A DNA stretch of 64,000 bases from Heterostelium multicystogenum (lineage: Eukaryota; Evosea; Eumycetozoa; Acytosteliales; Acytosteliaceae), in assembly GCA_003667245.1 (NCBI GenBank), contig RCNN01000090.1:1-64000 (forward strand). The letters run 5' to 3'. The notes under the pieces were generated by a model. The model was not told the DNA's origin. It saw nothing but the letters and a program-made list of their open reading frames with translations, and ran no database searches. A program made the position numbers and the translations under genes. Shown piece by piece: positions 46,334 to 59,445 of the stretch (position 1 is the first letter of the stretch; the number at the start of each line of letters is the position of its first letter).

Positions 46334-47186
46334 ATGGGATTTAAATTATTATTATCTTTGGTAGTTGTGATAACTTTGTTATCTATAAATATATCTGCTC
46401 ATGACTCAACAAATGCCCCAATAATCCACGATTTACAAAGTAATAATATAGATCAATATCTGGCAAAAGGTATCTGGATGATTTGTTTTTATGCTCCATG
46501 GTGCAAACATAGCAAGGCTTTTGAGCCAATTTTCAACGAGTTGGCTGTACTTTTGAAAGGACACATTAACTTTGCCAGAGTTGATTGTATCTCAGATCCC
46601 GCCATGCTTCATAGATTCGGTGTTGTAGCTTACCCAACCATTAAATTGTATGTTCATCTCTTTCAAATAAATCCAACTCATGGATTCTAATATTTCAATC
46701 ATAGGTTATTTGATGGAAAGTTATATGAATATACAGGAGAAAGAACTATCCCAGCAATTATTAACTTTTTGCAATATGGTTATCAAAGTGTTAATGCAGT
46801 TGAGTTCCCAAATCTCATTACTCCAGAGTTGACTCAGGAGCAGAAAAATATGCAAGCACCAAATGATCCACATGATCACCATGGCGAAACTGAAGGACAC
46901 CCAAAACCATCCAAAGCTCCAGAAGTACCAGCCACAAACCCACCAAATAGTAACAACAATTACAATATTCCAAAGAGCATGGGACAAAGTTGGATTGACC
47001 CATCGGATTGGAAGGTATGTGAGAAGAATATTGATATGGCAACAAACTAATTTACCAACTTTTTCTTTTGATATTTTTTAGGATTCCAAATTATTATATT
47101 GCGTACTTGGTGGAATGGTAACTGCCTGTGGTCTCATGATCAAAAAGAGATTATCTAAGAAATCAAAGTTTATGAAAATAGCTTAA
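46334..47186 (+). CDS. Thioredoxin-domain type I membrane protein with incomplete active site
   Basis: Three exons (46334-46647, 46705-47014 and 47082-47186) give 242 residues. A signal peptide (MGFKLLLSLVVVITLLSINIS) is followed by a thioredoxin fold: ICFYAPWCKHSKAFEPIFNE, FARVDC, then GVVAYPTIKLLFDG (cis-Pro loop). The active site reads Cys-Lys-His-Ser, so the second Cys of the CxxC pair is missing. A His/Pro/Asn-rich linker leads to one membrane helix (LLYCVLGGMVTACGLMI) and a short basic cytosolic tail. The layout is that of TMX/PDI-family ER membrane proteins. With a single Cys it might bind clients as mixed disulfides or act as an isomerase rather than an oxidase; that is inference. Confidence 0.85.
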
Positions 47187-47326
47187 ACTAGTTTGTTAGA
47201 CGATCTTAAGTGTAGGCTTTAATATATCTTTTGGTTTGGTCTTTCCAATTCGACGAACAAACAAGCGCTTATAAATAAATTTATGAAATAGTTAATTTTA
47301 TTGATATCAAGTAGATGGTGAATTAT

Positions 47327-49320
47327 TTAGTTTGTTGTTGTACTATCAACCCCAGTCGATGTTGTTCCAGTTGTTGTGGTTTCAGAGGTTCCCGGAGTTG
47401 TTGTGGTATCTACAGAGTTTGTTCCAATTGTACCAGTTGTTGTAGTTGTACTGTCAGCAGATGTTGTTCCTGTATTAGTTGTACTATCAGTTGAAGTTGC
47501 TATTGGTACACCAGTTGAAGGTGATCCAGTTGTGGTTGTAGTGGTATCAGTTGTAGTTCCAGTTGTTGCTCCAGTTGTTGTACTACTAACAGTTGATGTT
47601 CCAGTTGTACCAACAGTTCCTACTGGTGCTCCAGTTGTGATTTCAGAGGTTGTTCCTGAAGTAGTGGTGGACTCAGGAACAATATACTTAATGGAGCCAT
47701 TTGAGAAAAGATTTATACCATCTCTGATAATGGAGATAGGGATATCATATGCTCCATTTTGATAAGGTGGAACCGTACAATTGACATAAGAGGAGGTTTG
47801 ATTAGAAGTTGTGCAGTTTAATGACACATTACCAATAAATAGTTCTGCTTGAACTAGTCCATTCCAGTAGATATTCTTGAGCTGAATAACACCACCTTCT
47901 AGAGGGATGCTAGAGATGTTATTAAATAGATCTGTATAAAATGAGTTAATATTTTAAAAGTACAAATACATAGTAAAATTATAGGTCATACCAATATAGA
48001 CAACTTCAAGAGAGACTAGGTTGAAATTGGACAAAACAGTTGATTGGTTGCTATTTTTAACTATCAAGGTTTCATTGATCGAGGAAAGAATAACTAGTTG
48101 CTCAGGTCTTGGCTGCAATGAAATCAAAGAATTGTTCCAGCCGATATTTTCAAAAAATGTCCAGTTATATTTTCCATAGGGAAGGGTGATCGAAAGTGTG
48201 TCATTGTTGGAAATTGATACTGTATTGTTGTTGATTCCATGTAAAAATCCAATTTGGTCTGACAATGTTGAAATTGTGTTTGGTTTGTCTATGGTATAAA
48301 ACTTAGAGTTGAATACTGAGGATAGTTTATCTTCTTCTGTTGCCTTGATAATTCTAACAGTACTGTTAATTGGCACGTTAATCAACAAGGCTGTTGGTAA
48401 ATGATCAATCTTGTAAGTTTGAGTAATGTTATTTCCATTGTAGTTCAAAGTCTCAACTGTCAACGTAACATTGGCTGTATATGTAATGTTTTCATTGCTG
48501 TCCAAAATTCCATTGAAGTTTTCATCGACATAGAGGTGTAGATTGATATTTGATTTATACTGAACTGTGATTGTTGATCCATTCTTACGTGCATAGCAGC
48601 TGGATGGGAAGGAGAATGTATCGTAGGTTGAGACATATTGATAGTTAAAGTGAGTTAGATTTAAAGTACCATATTGGACAGTTAGTTTCTGACCAAGTGA
48701 GTTTTTAATTGTTCCAATACAACCATATTCAGACTTCTTGAACAATGTAATATTTGTTTGGATATCCTCAATGTTAGTCATTGAAACACTAACTTGCTGT
48801 GGCATAAAGTAAGAGGACAAATTGGATAAAACTGTAATTGTGTATACACCAGTTTCAGAGACTTCCAAGTTGAACTCTCCACTTGTATTTGTGTAGACTA
48901 CAGTGTTTACCGTTGGTCCGTTAATTTGAAGTGAAAAATTGGATAAAGCAGCGTCACTTTGGTCAAAGAAATTATTAAGATTAATATCTTCGAAAAGATA
49001 ACCACTTATTTGAGCAGTTGTTGTACTTCCACCAGTGGTTGTGGTTGTTGATCCTGTAGTGGATGTTGAAGTAGTGGTTTCACCAGTTGTACTTGTACCA
49101 GTAGTTGATACAGTTGTACCAGTGGTTGATACAGTTGTACTAGTAGTTGATGTAGTCAGTGTATCAGTTGTACCAGTTGTGCCAGTTGTGCTTGTAGTAA
49201 GTGGATCAGTTGTACTTGTTGTAGCAGTGGTTGATGTTTCAGTTGTACCAGTGGTAGTTGAAGTGGACACAGTTGAACTTGTAGATAGTGGATCAGTGGT
49301 GGTAGTTCCAGTTGTGGTAA
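47327..49320 (-). repeat. C-terminal colossin-like module, copy B
   Basis: Copy B has a Thr/Ser-rich linker (49320-49020) and a SdrD-like domain (SGYLFEDINLNNFFDQSD, near 49010). It continues with YGCIGT (near 48715), FFENIGWNNS (near 48145), a phase-1 intron (47932-47991), a TIG-like strand segment with two Cys, and a Thr-rich tail. It parallels copy A block by block. Confidence 0.65.
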
Positions 49321-52300
49321 TTGGAGATTGGTAGGTAAATGAGTGAGTACTGTAGAGACTAATATTATTCCAAGTAGAAACAATTTGTTTGAAGAGAGAG
49401 CCTGAGGTATATGGAGGGATTGAGCATTCGAGTTGATGATTTTCCGCTGAAACACATGAAATTGGAGCACCATCAACAGAATAGGTTGGAATACCAAATG
49501 GATAGTCATTTGGAATTGTAATATTTAGTCCACTATTTGGAACTAACGAAGGGAAAAGATCTGTAAAATTCGAAATGGATTAGTATTAAATATTCATGGT
49601 AATTGTCTAATAGTTTACAACTTACTTGGATTTACAATCTCTATAGTTCCGTAAGTAATTGATGTAACAGAATATTCATATGGTGAACTCTCTAATATAC
49701 GAAGATCTTGGTTGTTTTTGAATATAACTGTTTGGTTATCTACGACATTGAATGACATTGAAGATTGATTCCAACCAATTCTAGTGAAGAATTCAGATTC
49801 GAATTTGGCATAGGTCAAAGTGAGAATTTCTGAAGTTTCTGAGCTTACAAATGAAATGGTCTTTCTTGGGTCTGCAGTCATAAAACCTAATGATACATTA
49901 ATTGTTGAGTTGATATTTGGATTCTCAACAATAGCCAAATAATTGTTGATAATTGGAGTCAAAGTTAGATTTTCAAAAACGATAATAGAGCTCGAAGGTA
50001 CGTCAACTTGTTTGGTAGATGGGTAAGTGTATGATCTCTTAATACTATTTCCTTCGACAGTGGATAGTACGCTGTATTTAACTGATGATGTAATAGGATG
50101 TGTAAAGTTACCATCCAAATTTACATCGTCAAACAATGAAATATTGAGAATTGTCTTATAGGTAACAGTTAAAGCGGATTGAGAAAGAGATGGTTGACAG
50201 TAACTTGGGAAATTAGTTGAAACATTTTCATATGGATAGATTCCAAAGTTGACAAGATTGAACTGTCCATATTGAAGTGTAACAGCCTTCGAAGGAGTTG
50301 AGACCGTTCCAATGCAACCATAAGGTGCTACAAATATTTGATGGTTAGTGATAATTAAAGATGTGTAATTTCATTTTAGCATACATTTTCTGAAAATAGG
50401 AATGTTTTGTTCCCATCCCTCAAAGGAGAATGGAGTATGGAATCTAGTTTGTGGAAGGAAGTAGTTTTGACCAAAGTTGGGTGATGAGGTTACCATGATA
50501 GCATAGTAACCCAGTTGTCTTGTTGTTTTAATCTCGTAGGTTCCATCATCCTTGATTGTTGCTGGAGTGTAGGTCACGTTGTCATCGGAAATCAATCCAA
50601 CTATGAGACCATCAATATTGAGGACAATGTCACCATCATCGAGAACACCATTGAAGTTTCTATCGTCATAGAGTTTACCTGTTATCTTATTTTCAAAGAG
50701 AAGTGGAGGTGGTACAGGGTCGGATCCTGGAGTTACATTCATCCATGGTGGGAATACTGGATCTGGGTCATTTTCACCGGGTCTAGGATCGTCGGTTGAG
50801 CTTTGGAAATCACAGAACCAGCTATTACCACTGAGTAGCTTGAATCCAAAGTTGAAGCTAAATCTTGAGATAATAGAAGTTTGTAATAGCTCCCAACTGT
50901 AAACGGTAACTCTGTTGAATTTTATCCATTGGAAGTCAGTGACGGGGAATTTGAATTCAGTTGGTGTTCTTAATGTTAAGATGGTTGGTCCGGTGTACAC
51001 AATTGGTCTTGGAACAGTTATTGGACCAATTTTAGTTTTGATTATAACCTTAACTCTGATCTTTGGAGTAATTTCCTCCCAATTGATATCCTCAATGGCC
51101 AAGATAAATATTTCTTGACTAATAATTTCTTCAAGTGGACCAGTTGTAATTCCAGTAGTTGTTCCAGTTGTACTAGTGGTAGTTGTTGCATCGGATGTTG
51201 ATGTTCCACCAATTGCACCGGTAGTGGCAGGAGCAGTAACAACACCTGTTGTTGGTGCTGAGGTAGTGGAGGTTGAAGTAGTGGAAGTAGTGGAAGTGGA
51301 GGTTGTAGATGTTGAAGTAGTGGAAGTGGAGGTTGTGGAAGTAGAGGTTGTTGCGGTTGAAGAAGTTGATGTTGAAGTAGTGCTAGTGGAGCTTGTTGGA
51401 TCAGTAGTGCTAGAGGTGGTGGTTGTGGTAGTTGTGGTATCATCATGGCTACTGCTGCTATCTTCTTCATTATAGTCAAACAATTGATTGAAGGCAGAAC
51501 TTTGGGTACCAACAACAACCTTGATTTCCTTATTCTTACCAGATCCAGATGGAATTTGACATCTAACTCTGGTGTGGTCAATCCATTCAACAGTTACACA
51601 GTTAACACCGTTAATGGAGACAGAGTTATTGGTATCTTGTGGCTTTTGGTTGACTTCACTAACAAACTCTTGTGGAATAAAGTTATTTCCAGTGATTGTA
51701 ATAAATTCTCCACCAGCTGAGTCACCTTGATATTTAACGTTATCTAGCTGTGGCTCATTGTAGGTGAAATCAAATGTAGTGGATTGATTTCCAACAAGCA
51801 GAAGCGAAGGAATATCCTTACCAAATCCAGTTGGTGTATTGCAAATGATCTTTTTGGAGTTCTTCCATTCGATATTGATACAGTTTCTATTATTTATGGT
51901 AATGTTTGAATTGAGTGGCTCAATATTCTCTGGTACAAAGTTATGTCCATCAATGGTAATAGATCCACCATTGGTGTTTGACTTTGTAACGCCCTCTATG
52001 ACAGGTGCTGTAGATTAAACAATGGTAAGTTATGGAGTTCTAGGTTAGTTATGTAAATATATTTACCATTGTAAGAGAATAGGAATGTTTGTGGTGAGAT
52101 TTGACCTCCGATGTATAATGAAATTGTTAAGTTACAACCTATACCTGAAGGAATCAATGCGTTGACCATTGTTGAGTTTGTGAATGTTATGTTTTTTAGA
52201 AGATAGGAGCCGATGCTAGCATTGCTGTAGCTAATTGGACCTTCAAGGGTTGAATATAATGGATTTGGAGTGAAGAATACAATATCATTTTGAGTGAAGT

Positions 52301-55300
52301 TGAGTTCATTTGGAACAAAGTCGTAACCTTGGATAGTAATAGGCTGACCACCATCTGTTTCACTTTCATTCTCGGAGACACTTAATACAGTTGGGGCATT
52401 GAATGAAATGTTACTGACAATATTGGAGTGGTAGTAGGCGTAGGAAAGATTCACTGGAATGTTGAATCCAATTCCAGGTTGAAGTGTACAGAGGAGACAA
52501 TCAAAGTTGACAGTGGTACGATATGACTCATTGAGGAGCACGTAAGCGTCGAATGATCCGCTGTGGTATGGATCGGTTGGGACTGGGATTAGATTATCAT
52601 CATCATCGTAGTATTGCTTTTGATAATAGCAGCTTTCGTCAATCTCACACTCGACAGGAATACTGTGGTGCAATGTCATGTTGAAGTCTGTCATTCCAAG
52701 GGGACCAAGGTCAGATCCAACCACCCAGAACTGATTTGAGACATTTGTGCTTGCAGTATTGTTTGGTTGAATAACTTGGAAGATGACTGGAGGTGGGTAG
52801 GTAAATGTTGGACCTTCGTAGAATTCCTGTCCATCAACCATGACACCCACTTTGTTGATTCCCCACCAAGGTGGAATGAGACAGATTGCAGATGTATCGC
52901 TGAGTCTAATAGTCTCAGTACATGTTACCAATCCAATGTAGATATCCATTACGTCAGGCAAATCACCAAAAGAAGTTCCAGTTACAGTCAAATAGCCTCC
53001 ACCAGGAGTTGGAGAGTTGTCTACAGAGAGTGCAGTAATAGTTGGCGCCTTGTGAGTAAGAGAGAATTCCGTAAAGAGTTGATTCGTTTGATATCCTGTT
53101 ACAACACTAATGAGCTTCTTTACACCGGTACCATTGGTATTGAAGACCAAACCTTCGGTTACTCCATCGTAGAGGAAGCTTGTAATGGAGATTGGTATTC
53201 TATCCACTGCTAATACAGTATCGTTGTTGCTAAATCCAAAGTTGTGACCGTAAACAGTTATGGTATCGCCAATAGTGTTGACGATTGGTGTTGGACTGAC
53301 AACCGATGTGATGACAGGTTGATCGTATTGGAATACATAATTACTGAGTGGAGTCTCTGCTGGGATGGCGGTGAGTGTATTTGAATAGGTCAGAGGAGCA
53401 GATCCTACTCCTTGTCCGGCCAAGCAGATGAGTTGTTTGTCAGTGGCGCTTTCAATGGGACAAACTTTGTCCCCGATCTTCACTTGGACACCTGGCTCCG
53501 CTAGCTTTCTACCGACAAGAGTAATCTTATTGTTGGCGTGTGTTGGTCCACTGAGTCCAGTAATAGATGTGACAATAGGTCCACTTGGGCAGAGAGAAAG
53601 CACTTGTCCACTGTCATAGTCGGCTTGTGTAGTAATTCCAAATGAACAGAGGTAGTTTCTATAGGTGATAATAGTAAGACCTTCTTCAGTGGCAGGAGAG
53701 AACGGTACAAAGTAGGTTTCAACTTGGTTGTACTCGGTACGCTTTTGTGCAATGTTGATCTGGCTCATCAGTACTCTAGTGAGTAGTTCGAATCCTTTGG
53801 GAGTTACTGGATATCCACTTTCAATGGCAAACTCACATAGAGTTGGATCTACAACTTGCATTAAAGATTCCAAGATATAGGAGCTGGTGTACGCAGAGTT
53901 GAATGCTTGGCTAGCATAGACCAATTTAATACCTTGATTGGTCAGCCAGTTAGTTGGCTGGGCAAGTGAAGATATCCATTTGCCAGCGAACAGTTCGACT
54001 TCCTTCATTGGTGGAATTTCCATTGTATCAATAGTAGAGCGACAAACACCAAAAGAAGTTAGAACATCGGTTAGATTCGATGTATCGGTTGGTGATGATA
54101 GACTAGTCTTGCAGTTCTGGCATTGGAAGATGTTGTTGTAGATCATAATAGAGTTTGCATGAGGGACAATAAGTGGACTGTACATTGGGATCAAAGCAAA
54201 CAATGAGTTACTGAATGATATGATATCATTTCCAACGTAGTTGATGGTATTGTTTAGTATATAGTTGAATGCAATTTGGTTTCCATTGTTGTTATCGCTG
54301 TGAGGGAGCTTTCTCAGTGCTGTATCAATGTAGTCATCGTTCTCTTCATCAACCAAATCCCAGAGATAGGCGGCAATCCAACCTTGGCTCTGAACAGCAT
54401 GCTTTCTTGTTAGTCTTGAACTGGTGAACAGCTCCATATCCTTTGGTTGTCCAGAAACGTCGGTAAGAGTTTTCAAAAGGAGAGTTGGGAGTTTTGGTAA
54501 AGTCAATTGTCTAAGCTTCATTGCATAAAAGTTTGTCAGACCTCCAAGTATGGCTGAGCTTGTTGAGGCTACGTAGTTGTCCAAATCATATACATTGGAA
54601 GGGCAACTTGTGAAAAATCAGATTTAAGCTTGAGCAATAGGTCATAGCTAATGGCACGGAACAATACATCAACATTGAGCTGTTGAAGATCAATTGGAAT
54701 TTGAGAATGTTGATTGAGAACTGCGGTGTTTCCAGTTACCTTCAATACAAAGCTACTTGGAGACTGTCCTCCAGTGAGGAAGGTAGTGTCAATTACTTTC
54801 TTGGTAAGTTGCAGCAATTTATAGATGAAAACTATATTGTTGCTTTGTATATTGGTGGTCTGCGGTATGTAGGCAGTTGTGATGTTTACAATTGGGAAAG
54901 ATACGACTTGTCCATTTGCGTCGGTAATAGAAATCAAACTGTCATTTGTAATGAGGTAGATATTGAAAGATGGAGTATAGCTTCCACGGAATTTGAAAGT
55001 TGAGATCTCATTGGAATAGAGCACCTGTCCAGTCGTTGGATTAAGTGGGCAAAGTGGACCTGTACAGCCATCGTCTGAGACAACTAGCTTTTGTATTTGG
55101 CAGCAATGGATCGACCCTTTCCAAATAGCTTGCAAGCTCACCTAAGGCAGCGTAGGTTGTATCAAAGAGTAGCTTAGACTTGATAGCCACAAAGAATTGG
55201 TTTTGTATTTGGTTGGACGAGCAGTCGCTGGAGGTACAGTTGGTTTGCTGGTATTTGAATATGGTTGAAATCATAAAACTCACTGAGGATAGTTTGCTTG

Positions 55301-58300
55301 ACACAAAACTGCCAAACCACCTCCAAGCGTAGTTCTTGGAGCATAGTCACCAAGACAGAGGTGGGTGTCGTTAAATGCAATATGACTTCGGTCTCTGTCT
55401 GCTTTCCACTGCGAAATCTTATTGGAAATATCGTATTGCTTTACGAAATCAGATGGCAATCTAGTCTCAGTAACAGCAGTAGCTGCAGGTGGGACCTGGA
55501 ACTTGGCGGGCATAGTAATGAGCAATGGAGAAAGACCGATTGGAGTGAAAATATCCTTTTTAAAGGCAGCCGATAGGTACAGGCCGTTCAGCCAGCTGCT
55601 AGAGTGGAATGGTGCTGGAGACTGATCGACTTGCACATTGAAAATAGGTGTGAATATGTTGGTGGCTGAAGTATATTGGTTTGAAAAATATGCATAGGGT
55701 TTGGAGGCTACAATAGCGTTGATGATTTCGGATGCATCAGTGAAACTGTGACACATGAAAGAATGACCAAATGACAAATCGGTTGGTTCGGTTTGTCTCA
55801 AGAAGTAGTCATTTGGAATTCGTTTGGAGAAGGAGAATCCTGTATAGGGAATGCTTGGAAATCCTGGAACAGTGTGCTTAATATGAAAACCAGGTGTATA
55901 GCTACTGTTGTATTGTGTATGGACAAACAGTATACCTTTTCCAAGTGTCTTGAAGTTTCTTGAGGCAAGGGTGTCTGGTCGCGAGCCATTGCTGTCTGTA
56001 TAAACTGGGAAATCATTGTAGAGGACAAATCCATTGGATTTAACCAAAGCGTCGGGGTTCAAATCGGTTTTTGTCCAAAGTTAAGGATAGAGCACTTGAA
56101 TTGGAATTGAGAGATTCGTAATAGCGGACTTGGGTGGATACACTGTCAAAGTAGATTAGGAATCGGACTGAGGGAGTTTTCTGATGAACCACCATGATAC
56201 TGGAGTTCCAGAGTGTGATAGACACGACACTGGGTAGTCGATTAACATTAAATTTCTTTATAGCAGAGTTAAATCATTTGAATATACAATAACATCGTAT
56301 TGAGCTACAATGGTCATTGGAATAGTACATTGGATTTCGCTGGCTTGGATACTGCTAATAGCACACGAGTAGTTGTAAAAGTAATTGAACCTTCTAAATG
56401 AAACAACTACCTCGGTAGACTGTGGATTGAAATTGCTTCCGGAAATGGTGAGTCCAATCGAAGATACCGATTGGTTATAATGGACATATGGTGGCGAGAT
56501 GCTAGTGACTGGGACTGGGTCAAGGTATTCAACGTATTTGGTGTTTGAAAGGAGTCTGTCCATTGTAAACAATCACTGGAAGCACTCCAGGAGTTGCTAT
56601 AATGGGCATATTACAAATTATTTTGGCATAGGGGAAGTAGTCAGCTTGGCAAATGTAAGATCCAATCTTAACTTGAGTGATTCCCACCATGAAACCGGAA
56701 CCACTTATATCGAAAAACATTTGAACCCTCTCTGTAGTCGTTGATATAGGCTGTAGCTGGTTCAACCGAATCAATAACTGGTGTTTCATATGCATAAAAG
56801 TCGAATATTTTCAGGCGATGTGATATCGATGTTTTTTAAGTTGTATTTGAATAGTTCCAACTGGAATGGATAGAGGATCGACATTGAATAGAATGGTGGT
56901 AGCATTCATCAGAGTAACAGTAACCATACGAATTGAAATTGTTTTCAAAAGTTGTAATTCTCGAGTCAAATCCACTTCCAATGATTGTCACTGTGACGTG
57001 ACTGCCACCCACCAACATGGAGAGCGGACTTACACTTTGAATTGAAATGAGAGGTGAGACATATGTGAGAACGCCATTAACGTAATTAGTACCATCAACT
57101 AGGGTGATTCCTTTAGGACCAACCTCGGACAGGATAGGTGCGTTGAAGATAATGGTAGTCAGATTAAACAAAAGAGTTGGCATCGTCATACTTGCAAAAT
57201 CAGAGTAGAAGAAGAACGATAGTTCTGGATAGAAGTTGGTTCCCTTAATTGTCACCTGTGTGTTTTCGATATTGGTAACAACACTTGGTTCAACTGATAT
57301 TAATGTAGATGGCAGACGATATGGCAGTGAGAATGTTGAAAAAATAATTATAATTCGATATGTTTTCCTTGCTTGCTACCGAGAATCCAGCAAAAGCAAC
57401 AGATGAAGCTAGTAGCAGATTTTGGCCTCTAACATTTATTCCAGTTGCTGCCACTCCACCAATTGTCACAGCCGTTACGGAGGTGAATCCATAACCTGAA
57501 ATTGAAATAGGTTGAGACTGGTGGCTGTAAACATATAATGGACTGATTGATGTGACATAGGGTGTTGGTGTTGTTACTTCAAAAGTAGCACTAGAAGTAA
57601 GATACGGTGAATTTTTGACCATCAGAGTATAGGTACCATTTTTTCCAAGGGCAGTGAAAGAAAATATTACTTTTGTGGAGGATCTGTAAGAGGTATAAAA
57701 ATGACTGACCATCCACATATACTCCAAACATTGACTCCGTTGACAAAAATTGTGATCCTGTCACAGTAATTGGTGTTGTGGCATTATTAAGCACTGGTGA
57801 TGGCTGAATTGATGTGATTATTGGATACATCAGATTGAATCTTAGGTTCACAATGTTCGAAGTGCTGTTTCTGTTGATTACAGTAACTGGATAAGTACCA
57901 GAGGTCAACATACCAACACAAGCGAATTCAATCATTGTAGAAGTGACATTATATATCCAGTATACCATTTGTGTTCCTTGCTGTATCTTTGATTCTCCCT
58001 GAACAAATCCAGAACCTGTAATTGTACTTAACACTGGATACTCCGTCTCCAGATAGTTTGGTGTCAATGCACTAATGACTGGTGTTGGAATATTGATTAC
58101 TACATTTACAATATTCGACGTAGCTGATAAAAACACTGCTTTGAGAGGATGAGTACCGGACAGTGGAAGATTTTGAAGGTTAACTATAATAGTAGTGGTT
58201 GTTCTTGAAATAATTGGACAGTTGTAGGTCCCAATAAAAATGGATGTGCTGTCTGGATTGAACTTGCTACCGGAAACAGTAAGATTCATTTGAGAGTAAC

Positions 58301-59445
58301 TGAAGGTGCTTGGTGTTACTGAACTAATCACGGGAACCTCAAGAACATAGGGCAGATTAAAAGCTGGTCCAGTTGTTCCACCATTGATCGCTTGGATTGT
58401 ATATGTTCCAGCTACTTGGTAGGGCTCCGGCTTCATAATTGCAACGGTTGTGTTGAATGAGTATAGTGTTGTAATCATGTAGATGGTATTTGGAGGTGGT
58501 GAACCAATAATAAAATGTACGGGAATAGGCATGAAGTCTGTACCAGTAACAGTAATATTCATTGCCTTTCCAATGGTAACAGAAGACGGTGTAACCTTGG
58601 TAATTGTTGGTGTAGGTGCTACGGAGAAGGAAGGTTAACATTACAAAGGGAAACTATTTGTAAATCATATACATACGAACTAATGATATGGAAACAGAAT
58701 TGGAAGTGACACCAGAATTGCTTACAATCACTGGAACCTGTCCGTATTTTGTGGTATCTGAAGGTATGTTACAAACAATTGAGGTTGCTGTGATGGTACC
58801 GAGATTGCATGCCTTTCCACCGTAGGTGGCAGTGGACAAACCAGACATGAACCCAGCACCATTAATAGTTACAGTTCCAGCACCGATGGTGTAGACATAG
58901 TTTGGAATGATATTGGAAATACTGGGAGTTGGTGCGTTGAAAGTCATTGTTAGTGTATTGGAAGTGACTGTTCCAACTTTGATGCCAAGAGGTTTAGCAC
59001 CAAGGGCAACTACCTTTGGCGCAAAATTGATTTTCATGGAGGTTGCTGAACATGGTGTTGCGTATACAGTAAAGATTCCAGCTACGCCATTGACCACAAT
59101 GGAAGCGCCACTACAAACGATTCCAGTTCCAGTAATCGTAACATTAACATTCTGGTTGATAGTAATAGTGTTGGGTGACAAAGAACTAATTACAGTAGCA
59201 GCATCTAGATTGATTATTAACGAGTGAAATCAGTGTCAATTGTTTGATCAAAGTGTAAAATGAATGAATGATGTGATCACTTTGTAAAATCACACTCCCT
59301 TATGATGATCGTAAATCTCTGATCAGTAGTGGGGTGTGAGATATATACGATTAGTGTTGTGTTTTCTAAGATATTTACATGAAGTCTGTGAATAAAAAAA
59401 GATATAAATTAAAGAAATAAATAGAAGTTTATCTCTTATAACCAT
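47327..59445 (-). CDS. Giant secreted TIG-repeat, DNase II-like, colossin-like protein
   Basis: One 12.1 kb gene encodes about 3,900 residues. Exon 1 (59445-59379) is a signal peptide (MVIRDKLLFISLIYIFFYSQ); a splice to 59204 enters the first IPT/TIG domain. About a dozen TIG repeats follow (59200-56280), marked by repeated Pro-x-Ile-x-x-Ile/Leu-x-Pro and Gly-x-x-Phe. The frame then passes into a DNase II-like domain (about 56230-55290): GFVLYNDFP, FHIKHTVPGFPS, FGHSFMCHSF, HLCLGDYAPRTTLGGG. Next come a Cys-containing region without a known match (55280-53600), more TIG repeats (53600-51490), then two Thr/Ser-rich plus SdrD/colossin-like modules ending in a Thr-rich tail. Introns include 59205-59378, 58622-58669, 52012-52066, about 50330-50386, 49561-49625 and 47932-47991. 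Frame changes near 57270, 56800, 56270, 56080, 55275 and 54590 are bridged. No C-terminal membrane helix is seen. One gene rather than several is inferred from continuity across the breaks. Confidence 0.75.
49321..51480 (-). repeat. C-terminal colossin-like module, copy A
   Basis: Copy A has a Thr/Ser-rich linker (51450-51150), an extra beta-rich segment absent from copy B (51130-50710), and a SdrD-like domain (TGKLYDDRNFNGVLDDGD, near 50680). YGCIGT (near 50320), FFTRIGWNQS (near 49780), a phase-1 intron (49561-49625) and a two-Cys TIG-like end follow. Intron position and phase at the end match copy B, supporting an old duplication. Confidence 0.65.

Noticed and set aside
47370..51480. Plus-strand Val-rich frames
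   Set aside because: They are antisense readings of the Thr/Ser-rich linkers of the giant gene.
55280..56225. A separate free-standing DNase II gene
   Set aside because: There is no promoter-like gap, signal peptide or start; the frame continues from the last TIG repeat with only one base change.
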